Below, in pieces: positions 1-5,776 of a DNA stretch of 48,700 bases. The stretch lies in assembly GCA_937969445.1 (NCBI GenBank), contig CALBVZ010000019.1, positions 1 to 48,700 of the forward strand. The letters are read 5' to 3'. Source of the stretch: an uncultured Octadecabacter sp. GTDB lineage: Bacteria; Pseudomonadota; Alphaproteobacteria; Rhodobacterales; Rhodobacteraceae. The translations under genes and the position numbers were made by a program. A model generated the notes under the pieces. The model worked only from the letters and a program-made list of their open reading frames with translations. It was not told where the DNA came from and searched no databases. How positions within the stretch are numbered: the first letter of the stretch is position 1; each line of letters begins with the position of its first letter.

Positions 1-665
1 ATGTTGGCGTCGCCGAAATGATCTGCCTCGTCGTCGTATGACGGCAGCACAATATCACTGACCGCGGATGCACGCATAACGGTGTCGCACATAGTTTTTG
101 GCGTGTCCCAAAGACGTGGGCGCAGGTTGGAATCAAATACAATCGTTTTGCCAGCCGCGCGTGCCTTCGCAACGGTATCAAGCAGGGTTTCACGCCCCTT
201 GGCATCCAGAATTGCCATGGTAATTCCAGAGAAATAGATCACGTCGCTGTCGTCTGTCGCGGCCTTTAGCGCTGCTGGGTCATCGGCCAATAGCCGGGCC
301 GCAGACGAGTCGCGCCAATATGAAAAGCTACGTTCGCCCTTGTTTAGACTGATAAGGTATAATCCAACAGAGCGATCAGGGCATCGCACCATGTGTTTCG
401 TGTCGATACCTGCATGCGTCATCATATCAAGCATCTTATCCGATGCGCCATCCGTTCCGACGCGGCTAACGAAGCGCGATTGGCAGCTTGGGTACAAAAC
501 TTTAGCATACCACGCCGTGTTGAACGTATCGCCCGCAAAGCCGAACTTGTATTCGTTGGCGTTAATGGTTGGTGCCATTTCAACCATGCATTCGCCAATG
601 GAGACGAACCGCAAGGACTGGTCAGCTTTCGTGAAGGGGTTCGAATGTTTCAAGAGCGAGAACAT
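1..665 (-). CDS. kdgK: 2-dehydro-3-deoxygluconate (KDG) kinase, C-terminus cut by window edge
   Basis: PfkB-family sugar kinase that phosphorylates KDG to KDPG, which then enters the Entner-Doudoroff aldolase step. Reading the reverse strand from ATG at 665 gives MFSLLKHSNPFTKADQ followed by the family start RFVSIGECMVEMAP and the substrate/ATP fold signature FGFAGDTFNTAWYAK. Further on are VSRVGTDGASDKML, YFSGITMAIL and FDSNLRPRLW, all typical of KdgK. About 221 codons are present; the C-terminal third with the GAGD catalytic motif lies outside the window. AAGGAAG about 11 bases before the ATG supports this start. The 17 residues before the conserved core are slightly long, and no better start is visible. 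The gene is divergent from kduI across the palindrome at 690-713, and KDG is the product of KduD and of DEH reductases encoded nearby. Confidence 0.9.
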   Translation of the reverse strand, partial: MFSLLKHSNPFTKADQSLRFVSIGECMVEMAPTINANEYKFGFAGDTFNTAWYAKVLYPSCQSRFVSRVGTDGASDKMLDMMTHAGIDTKHMVRCPDRSVGLYLISLNKGERSFSYWRDSSAARLLADDPAALKAATDDSDVIYFSGITMAILDAKGRETLLDTVAKARAAGKTIVFDSNLRPRLWDTPKTMCDTVMRASAVSDIVLPSYDDEADHFGDAN

Positions 666-689
666 GGTGCGTAGGGCTTCCTTTTGTTA

Positions 690-713
690 AACTGGTATAC
701 TATCATACCAGTT
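690..713. promoter_or_regulatory. Palindromic operator between kdgK and kduI
   Basis: A perfect 9-base inverted repeat, AACTGGTAT (690-698) and ATACCAGTT (705-713), is separated by six bases. The plus strand contains TATACT (696-701) and the minus strand TATGAT, both plausible -10 hexamers, so a bound protein would block promoters in both directions. The word CTGGTATACTA (692-702) recurs at 12812-12822 on the other strand, upstream of the importer operon. The core TGGTATACTA is one base away from the TGGTATACCA palindrome I recall for GntR/FadR-type uronate regulators (ExuR/UxuR). That the GntR protein at 14240 binds here is inference. Confidence 0.7.
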
Positions 714-980
714 ATTGAAAGTCCTCTGGTTTTGCCAGCCGATTGGCGTAAAAATCATGGATTTTCTAACGTTAGTTATCAAAAGGAATGGCAAACCAAA
801 GGAACATAACAATGAGTACTTTACAGCTGCCCGTGCAGGTGAAAACGCTCAGTTCCAAAATCTCTTTGATTGTTCAAACCTCACTTGTGTTGAGGCCTGC
901 CGTTTTGTCGATTGCGACACGCCAGACCTCGACTGTTTTCTCTAGCGCACTGCGCGCGACGTCCTTTGAAAGGGGATTCC
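714..980 (+). other. Long leader or spacer upstream of kduI
   Basis: If transcription of kduI starts at the TATACT inside the palindrome, the leader would be about 270 bases. No riboswitch-like fold or terminator was recognised by eye. The only structure seen is a short ORF with a plausible ribosome binding site at 812. A second promoter closer to kduI cannot be excluded. Confidence 0.3.
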
Positions 981-991
981 ATGACACTTAA
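812..991 (+). CDS. Candidate 59-residue leader ORF overlapping the kduI start
   Basis: ATG at 812 is preceded by AAAGGAA at a spacing of about 8 bases. The frame runs 59 codons and ends with TAA inside the first codons of kduI, in a different frame. The product begins MSTLQLPVQVKTLSSK, is rich in Ser, Thr, Leu and Val, and matches no family I recognise. It could be a translated leader coupled to kduI, a small unknown protein, or chance. The overlap with the kduI start and the lack of any recognised domain keep confidence low. Confidence 0.2.
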   Translation: MSTLQLPVQVKTLSSKISLIVQTSLVLRPAVLSIATRQTSTVFSSALRATSFERGFHDT

Positions 992-1808
992 GACCGAAAC
1001 ACGTTACGCAATTGATCCGACGACTGCCAAGGCGTTTGATACCGAAGGGTTGCGTAAGCATTTCCACAAGGATGGGTTGTTTGAGGATGGCGAAATCAAC
1101 CTCGTGTACACCCATTATGACCGCTTTATCCTTGGGTCCGCTGTGCCTGCGGGAAAAACCCTGACGTTGGATCATATGGAGGAAACGGGAACGGCGTCTT
1201 TTCTTGAACGCCGCGAAATGGCTGTTTTGAACATTGGGGAAACGGGTTCGGTATCCGCTGCAGGCGAAACTTATACGATTGAGAACGGCGAAGTTCTTTA
1301 CATCGGCATGGGCGCGGGAAAGATCGAATTCAGTGGGGCGGGGCGGTTCTACATCACGTCTGCGCCAGCACACCAAACGTATCCAACAAAACTGATCAAG
1401 ATCGCCGATGCGCGCCGCGTCGAACTTGGCACAAAGGAATCCGCCAACGAGCGTGTGATCATTCAGCTGTTGCACCCAGATGTCTGCCAGTCTTGCCAGT
1501 TGCTGTTGGGATACACCCAGTTCGCACCGGGAAGCGTTTGGAACACGATGCCAGCGCATGTGCATGACCGCCGCATGGAGGCCTACCTTTATTTTGACGT
1601 GCCAGAAGACGCACGCGTGTTCCACTTCATGGGAGAGCCGAGCGAGACGCGCCACATTGTGATGGGCAACGAAGAAGCCGTCATTTCGCCGCCTTGGTCG
1701 ATCCATTCTGGTGCTGGTACGGCATCTTACACATTCTGCTGGGCGATGGCGGGCGACAACGTCGACTTCACCGACATGGATATGGTTGCCATGGATGAAT
1801 TGCGATGA
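981..1808 (+). CDS. kduI: 5-dehydro-4-deoxy-D-glucuronate isomerase
   Basis: KduI is a cytosolic cupin isomerase that converts 5-keto-4-deoxyuronate (DKI) to 2,5-diketo-3-deoxygluconate, the substrate of KduD. The product is 275 residues, close to the 278 of the E. coli protein. Putative metal ligands are His193, His195 and Glu200 in AHVHDRRMEAYLYF, and His242 in PPWSIHSGAG. These sit a constant three residues before the E. coli zinc ligands as I recall them (196, 198, 203, 245). The start is ATG 981, chosen because GAAAGGGGA lies five bases upstream and the protein then begins like the family (MTLKTETRYAIDP). An upstream in-frame extension to 912 is not supported. The stop overlaps the kduD start by four bases (ATGA), indicating translational coupling. 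Confidence 0.95.
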   Translation: MTLKTETRYAIDPTTAKAFDTEGLRKHFHKDGLFEDGEINLVYTHYDRFILGSAVPAGKTLTLDHMEETGTASFLERREMAVLNIGETGSVSAAGETYTIENGEVLYIGMGAGKIEFSGAGRFYITSAPAHQTYPTKLIKIADARRVELGTKESANERVIIQLLHPDVCQSCQLLLGYTQFAPGSVWNTMPAHVHDRRMEAYLYFDVPEDARVFHFMGEPSETRHIVMGNEEAVISPPWSIHSGAGTASYTFCWAMAGDNVDFTDMDMVAMDELR

Positions 1809-2530
1809 ACCCGTTTTCACTAGCTGGTCAAACAGCATTGGTAACAGGTGCTAACACGGGTATCGGGCAAGCGATTGCCGTTGCGATGGGCCGTGCTGGT
1901 GCGCACGTGATTTGCGCGGGTCGTTCGAACTGTGATGAAACCGTTGGGTTGATCGAAAGCGGTGAAAGCCTGTCTCTGGATTTCGCTGACCCAATGGCTG
2001 CACGCGATGTTTTTGCAGATCGCCAGATCGATATCCTTGTGAATAACGCGGGTATTATCCGTCGTGATGATAGCGTTGATTTCTCGGAGTCTGATTGGGA
2101 CGATGTGATGGATGTAAACCTGAAGGCTGTGTTCTTTACCTGTCAGGCATTCGCAAAAGCGGCATTGCCGCGTGGTACCGGAAAGATCGTCAACATCGCG
2201 TCGTTGCTTAGCTTTCAAGGTGGTATTCGTGTCCCAAGCTACACCGCGTCCAAACATGGTGTGGCAGGCCTGACCAAGATTTTCGCCAATGAGTGGGCCG
2301 CCAAGGGGCTGAACGTAAACGCGATTGCACCGGGGTATATTGAGACGAACAATACCGAAGCGTTGCGTGCGGACGCAGATCGCAACAAAGCCATTCTTGA
2401 ACGCATCCCAGCAGGGCGTTGGGGGAAGGCGGATGACATTGCTGAAACAGCGGTGTTTCTGTCCTCGCCTGCTGCAAACTATATCAACGGGTCGGTCCTC
2501 AACGTAGACGGAGGATGGTTGGCTCGGTGA
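1805..2530 (+). CDS. kduD: 2-dehydro-3-deoxy-D-gluconate 5-dehydrogenase
   Basis: Short-chain dehydrogenase reducing 2,5-diketo-3-deoxygluconate to KDG with NAD(P)H, the step after KduI. The 241-residue protein has the cofactor motif TGANTGIG (residues 14-21), NNAG (80-83), and the catalytic set Asn105, Ser133, Tyr146 and Lys150 (YTASK). The tail IAPGYIETNNT and GSVLNVDGGW fit KduD more than a generic SDR. E. coli KduD is slightly longer (about 253). It begins inside the kduI stop codon, and the next gene begins inside its own stop, so kduI-kduD-Gfo/Idh form a tightly coupled operon. KduD itself is assigned from sequence and from the adjacent kduI. Confidence 0.92.
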   Translation: MNPFSLAGQTALVTGANTGIGQAIAVAMGRAGAHVICAGRSNCDETVGLIESGESLSLDFADPMAARDVFADRQIDILVNNAGIIRRDDSVDFSESDWDDVMDVNLKAVFFTCQAFAKAALPRGTGKIVNIASLLSFQGGIRVPSYTASKHGVAGLTKIFANEWAAKGLNVNAIAPGYIETNNTEALRADADRNKAILERIPAGRWGKADDIAETAVFLSSPAANYINGSVLNVDGGWLAR

Positions 2531-3570
2531 GTATACCGCGCACAGGTGTTGCCTTGATAGGTGCGGGCATGATTGCACCGACCCATCTGGCAGCGCTTGA
2601 AGAACTACATAACATCGCGCGCGTGCACATGGTTGTCGCGCGCGATGTTCCCAAAGCCAGCAGGTTGGCCAAACGCCTGACGGCGCAGCAACCGAATTTT
2701 ACATCTGATTTGGCCGACGTGACAGAGAACGCGGATGTGGATGTTGTGATCGTTGCCACGCCGCCTAGCGTACGCATCGATCTGATTACCCAGCTGGCAC
2801 AGGCTGGGAAACATATCCTGCTGGAAAAACCCATTGGCCGCACGGTTGCCGAGGCTGAGCAAGTCGTTGAAACCTGCGAAGCAGCAGGCGTTCAACTTGG
2901 CATTTTGGTGCAACATCGCATGGGACCAGCGGCGATTGCAGCGGTGCAACTAATAGATGAGGGCGGGCTTGGGACGCTTGGGCATGTTGAGATCGCCGCA
3001 GCGCTTTGGCGCGACCAATCCTATTACGACGAACTTGGACGCGGGACCTATGAGCGCGACGGTGGCGGCGTGCTGATTACGCAAGCGATCCATCTGATTG
3101 ACCTCGCCCTTAGCCTGACAGGACCGGTGACGTCGGTACAGGCGATGACGGCAACGACTCCCCTGCACAGTATGGAGGCCGAAGATTTCGCGGTTGCCGG
3201 ATTGCAGTTTTCCAATGGGGCGGTTGGCTCGCTTGTCGCGACCACCGCGGCGTTCCCGCATCGTGAAGAAACGATCACGCTTCATTACGAGGCCGCGTCG
3301 CTACGAATTGAACGGCGTCGGCTGGTGGTGTCTTGGCGGGATGGTCGGGTCGAGACGCACCCGATGACGCCAGAGGCTGTTACCGACGAAGGCGCGGCGA
3401 GTGTGTCCAAACACGATCTACATCAGGCAATGATCGAAGATTTTATCGAGGCCGTCCGAGAGGGCAGCCAACCAATTGCGACGGGGCGCGATGTTCTCGC
3501 ATCACATCGCCTGATCGAAGCGATTGAGGTGTCGTCACGAACGGGACGAAAAGTCGAAGTGCCCGTGTGA
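2527..3570 (+). CDS. Gfo/Idh/MocA family oxidoreductase
   Basis: NAD(P)-dependent sugar or uronate oxidoreductase of the Gfo/Idh/MocA family, 347 residues. The N-terminus carries the Rossmann motif GVALIGAGMIAPTHLAAL. The motif LLEKPIGRTVAEAEQ holds the conserved Lys-Pro of the cofactor site. The C-terminal domain includes GGGVLITQAIHLIDLAL, with the family histidine-aspartate pair. I chose GTG 2527, which overlaps the kduD stop as GTGA and has GGAGG 12 bases upstream. The alternative ATG 2515 abuts the same GGAGG directly, which is too close. The substrate cannot be read from sequence; the operon position suggests a side-chain or epimeric uronate derivative. It is last in the operon and convergent with the SDR gene at 3629. 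Confidence 0.85.
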   Translation: MSIPRTGVALIGAGMIAPTHLAALEELHNIARVHMVVARDVPKASRLAKRLTAQQPNFTSDLADVTENADVDVVIVATPPSVRIDLITQLAQAGKHILLEKPIGRTVAEAEQVVETCEAAGVQLGILVQHRMGPAAIAAVQLIDEGGLGTLGHVEIAAALWRDQSYYDELGRGTYERDGGGVLITQAIHLIDLALSLTGPVTSVQAMTATTPLHSMEAEDFAVAGLQFSNGAVGSLVATTAAFPHREETITLHYEAASLRIERRRLVVSWRDGRVETHPMTPEAVTDEGAASVSKHDLHQAMIEDFIEAVREGSQPIATGRDVLASHRLIEAIEVSSRTGRKVEVPV

Positions 3571-3592
3571 TTTGGTCGGCGTGATTTAGTTT

Positions 3593-3619
3593 GGGCAACG
3601 TCGTTAAACCACGCTGCCC
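3593..3619. terminator. Possible weak hairpin between convergent genes
   Basis: GGGCA (3593-3597) pairs with TGCCC (3615-3619), with a further CGT/ACG pairing after one mismatch. It lies in the 58-base gap between the convergent Gfo/Idh and SDR genes. There is no clear U-run on either side, so termination is only a guess. Confidence 0.3.
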
Positions 3620-3628
3620 GAAGTTGGT

Positions 3629-4372
3629 TTAGCTGAACAGCATACCGCCGTTGATATCAACATTCGTACCGGTCAGGAACGCGCTGTCTTCACAGGCGAG
3701 GAACAGCACGAGGTTGGCCACATCAACAGGCAAACCTTGGCGTTTCATTGGTGCCGCTGCTTCAAAGCCGCGACGACCTGCGTCTGGTGTGTGGATGTTG
3801 TGGAAATCCGTGTCGATCATTCCAGGGCAAAGACCATTCACGCGCACTTCAGGGCCAAGCTCTTTGGCCAAACCGCGTGTGATTGTCATGACCGCACCTT
3901 TTGACGCCGCATAAGCAACGGAACCGGGTCCACCGCCATCGCGTGCTGCTTGGCTGGCGATGTTTACAATTGCGCCTGTCTTCATGTGCGGGCCAACGGC
4001 CTTAATCATCAGGAAGGTACTTGTCAGGTTCAGCGACATCACGTCATTGAAGTGTTCAAGCGACATTTCAGCGAATGTCTTGCGTGCGATCAGGCCGCCA
4101 GAGTTGTTGACCAGAATGTCGATGCTGCCAAATTCGGCAACCGTTGCGTTCACCAGCGCATCAACGCCTTCTTGGGTTCTCAGGTCGCCCTGCAAAGCAA
4201 TGGCATTGCCGCCCGCTGCTTTGATCGTCGCAACTGTTTCGTCGGCCCCTTTGGAGCTAGCGAAGTAGTTGATCGCGACATTCGCGCCCTCAGCGGCGAG
4301 CAAAATTGCCGTTGCCGCGCCGATATCACGGCCTCCGCCAGTAATGATCGCTGTCTTTCCTGCGAGTTTCAT
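3629..4372 (-). CDS. Short-chain dehydrogenase, candidate DEH reductase
   Basis: Classical SDR of 247 residues with TGGGRDIG (11-18), NNSG (89-92), Asn115, Ser140, Tyr154 and Lys158 (YAASK), and the usual C-terminus GTNVDINGGML. It is the last gene of the minus-strand operon that starts with the importer, behind kdgF and the lyase. In Sphingomonas sp. A1 an SDR (A1-R) reduces the alginate-derived keto-uronate DEH to KDG, so that role is a reasonable inference here. It competes with the dehydrogenase at 4449 and with KduI/KduD for the same step. ATG 4372 was chosen because GGGAG precedes it by four bases and the family start MKLAGKTAIITGG follows. An in-frame ATG at 4393 would add seven residues. 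Confidence 0.8.
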   Translation of the reverse strand: MKLAGKTAIITGGGRDIGAATAILLAAEGANVAINYFASSKGADETVATIKAAGGNAIALQGDLRTQEGVDALVNATVAEFGSIDILVNNSGGLIARKTFAEMSLEHFNDVMSLNLTSTFLMIKAVGPHMKTGAIVNIASQAARDGGGPGSVAYAASKGAVMTITRGLAKELGPEVRVNGLCPGMIDTDFHNIHTPDAGRRGFEAAAPMKRQGLPVDVANLVLFLACEDSAFLTGTNVDINGGMLFS

Positions 4373-4397
4373 AGGGCTCCCTTTCGGTTTCATATTG

Positions 4398-4428
4398 TCC
4401 GGCGCATCATGTTTCCATGAGCGCCGGA
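4398..4428 (-). promoter_or_regulatory. Strong intercistronic hairpin between two operon genes
   Basis: TCCGGCGC (4398-4405) pairs with GCGCCGGA (4421-4428), and TCATG (4407-4411) pairs with CATGA (4416-4420). This gives a 13-pair stem with one bulged base and a four-base loop. It lies downstream of the dehydrogenase stop (4449) and upstream of the SDR start (4372). No U-run follows on the minus strand, so it looks more like an mRNA-stabilising or partial-attenuation element than a full terminator. Confidence 0.6.
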
Positions 4429-4448
4429 GTATGCGCTTGTTGTTAAGA

Positions 4449-5330
4449 CTAACTCTGAAGTTTCATGAAATAGTCAAAGATCTCAGGAACGTTGCCTTCA
4501 CCCATGCCCGCGTCGACAGCAGCTTGGAGGTTGTGGGATGTGCCTTCTGCGATCTCAGCCCGTGTGCCGAGGTCTTCTGCCATTTTAAGGAAATAGCCAA
4601 GGTCTTTGTTGGCGTTGTTGATGGAGAAGCCCAAGTCGCTGACGCCATCAACGGCGTAGTTCTTACAAAAGCCCATGAAGGGTGAATTGGACGGGCCAGT
4701 CGACATGATGTCGAACAACTGTTGGCGATCAACGCCAGCGCGGTCGGCCACAGCAAACGCCTGGGACATCGTGGCGACTGTCGTCATGCCCATGAAGTTG
4801 TTGATGAGCTTGGTAACGTGCCCAGTGCCGAGTGCGCCGATGTAAAAGACGTTTTCGCCTTGTTCGTCGAGGACAGGTTTAACCTTTTCGAAGGTCGCTT
4901 TGTCGCCGCCAGCCATAATGTTGAGTAGGCCATCCTTGGCGTGTGCAGGGGTGCGGCCGAGCGGTGCATCAACCATGCCCGCACCCTTGGCTGCCAAATC
5001 TGCACCAATTTTTCGTGTGGAGGCAGGGATGGATGTGCCGAAGTCGATCAGTACGGAACCTTCTTTGATGCCTGCAAGAATGCCGTTGTCGCCGTAAACC
5101 AGCGCTTCAACAACGTCGGATGTGGTCAGTGCCAGCATCACGATGTCGCTTGCTTCAGCAAGTTCCTTTGGTGTGGACGCTTCGGTCGCATTACCTCGAT
5201 CAAGAACCGCTTTCACCGCGTCCTTGTTGAGGTCCATAACAACCAGTTCAAAGCCACGCTTTTGAAGGTTCTCAACCATGTTGCCGCCCATAAGGCCGAG
5301 TCCGATAAATCCGATGGTTGGTTTGGCCAT
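4449..5330 (-). CDS. 3-hydroxyisobutyrate dehydrogenase-family reductase with GRTP loop
   Basis: Beta-hydroxyacid dehydrogenase family (HIBADH/GarR/YihU), 293 residues. The Rossmann motif GFIGLGLMGGNM is at 7-18, and the catalytic lysine is Lys174 in GTGHVTKLINNFM. The usual substrate loop DAPVSGG is replaced by DAPLGRTPAHAKDG (121-134), which resembles the anion-binding loop I recall from sulfolactaldehyde reductase YihU. The gene sits between kdgF and an SDR in the alginate-type operon. Plausible roles are reduction of DEH to KDG, as reported for a Vibrio splendidus HIBADH-like DehR (from memory), or reduction of tartronate semialdehyde if the glucarate-dehydratase-like gene feeds that route. 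The start ATG 5330 gives the standard N-terminus. Confidence 0.85.
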   Translation of the reverse strand: MAKPTIGFIGLGLMGGNMVENLQKRGFELVVMDLNKDAVKAVLDRGNATEASTPKELAEASDIVMLALTTSDVVEALVYGDNGILAGIKEGSVLIDFGTSIPASTRKIGADLAAKGAGMVDAPLGRTPAHAKDGLLNIMAGGDKATFEKVKPVLDEQGENVFYIGALGTGHVTKLINNFMGMTTVATMSQAFAVADRAGVDRQQLFDIMSTGPSNSPFMGFCKNYAVDGVSDLGFSINNANKDLGYFLKMAEDLGTRAEIAEGTSHNLQAAVDAGMGEGNVPEIFDYFMKLQS

Positions 5331-5366
5331 GCCAAATTCTCCCTTAAGTCTTTTGTTCTAATTGCG

Positions 5367-5699
5367 TCAGAGGAAATCTTCGCGGTGTGGTGTGAAGACA
5401 TCAAGGAGAGTGCCAGCCTCTAGGCAGGTCGCACCGTGTACGATGTTGGGCTGTTTATACAGCGAGTCGCCGGCGGCCACGACATAGGTGTCGTCGCCCA
5501 CTTTGAATTCAAACTTTCCCGCAATGACGTAAGTAATTTGTTCGTGCGGGTGGTGATGCAACGGTGCGACTGTACCCGCTTCGAAATGCACTTCGACAAC
5601 CATAACGTTGTCGTTGTAAGCGCCGACCTTACGGGTCAGTCCGTCACTAACTTCGAGAAGTTCGTTTTCATGGGCGGGAAAGTAGTTCTTTACGGTCAT
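5367..5699 (-). CDS. kdgF: KdgF-like cupin, unsaturated uronate ring-opening enzyme
   Basis: Small single-domain cupin of 110 residues, the usual length for KdgF. KdgF converts 4,5-unsaturated monouronates released by lyases to the linear keto-uronate (DEH/DKI). Putative metal ligands are His48, His50, Gln54 and His88 in PLHHHPHEQITYVI and QPNIVHGA. Asp100, Phe102 and Arg106 fit a D-x-F-x3-R pattern I associate with the KdgF active site. ATG 5699 starts the conserved MTVKNYFPAHENEL; the longer in-frame extension to 5741 has no family support. The position directly behind the PL15 lyase in the same operon fits the enzyme order lyase, KdgF, reductase. Confidence 0.8.
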   Translation of the reverse strand: MTVKNYFPAHENELLEVSDGLTRKVGAYNDNVMVVEVHFEAGTVAPLHHHPHEQITYVIAGKFEFKVGDDTYVVAAGDSLYKQPNIVHGATCLEAGTLLDVFTPHREDFL

Positions 5700-5776
5700 C
5701 TTTGGTTTCCATTCCAATATTGCGTTCCGACAGTAAGGCATCGGAGTGTCAATCCAGTGCCGCTGTACGGAATCTG

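Noticed and set aside
715-945. 76-residue plus ORF before kduI
   Set aside because: No ribosome site and no family features; the alternative frame with AAAGGAA at 812 is the better small-ORF candidate.
942-1838. 298-residue minus-strand ORF opposite kduI
   Set aside because: Shadow of kduI; composition is Arg/His/Cys rich with no family pattern, while the plus strand has full KduI signatures.
1820-2578. 252-residue minus-strand ORF opposite kduD
   Set aside because: Antisense shadow of a clear SDR gene; no recognisable motif or ribosome site.
4449-5330. Sulfoquinovose (YihU) pathway
   Set aside because: Only the anion loop resembles YihU; no sulfoquinovosidase, isomerase, kinase or aldolase genes are nearby, and the neighbours are uronate genes.
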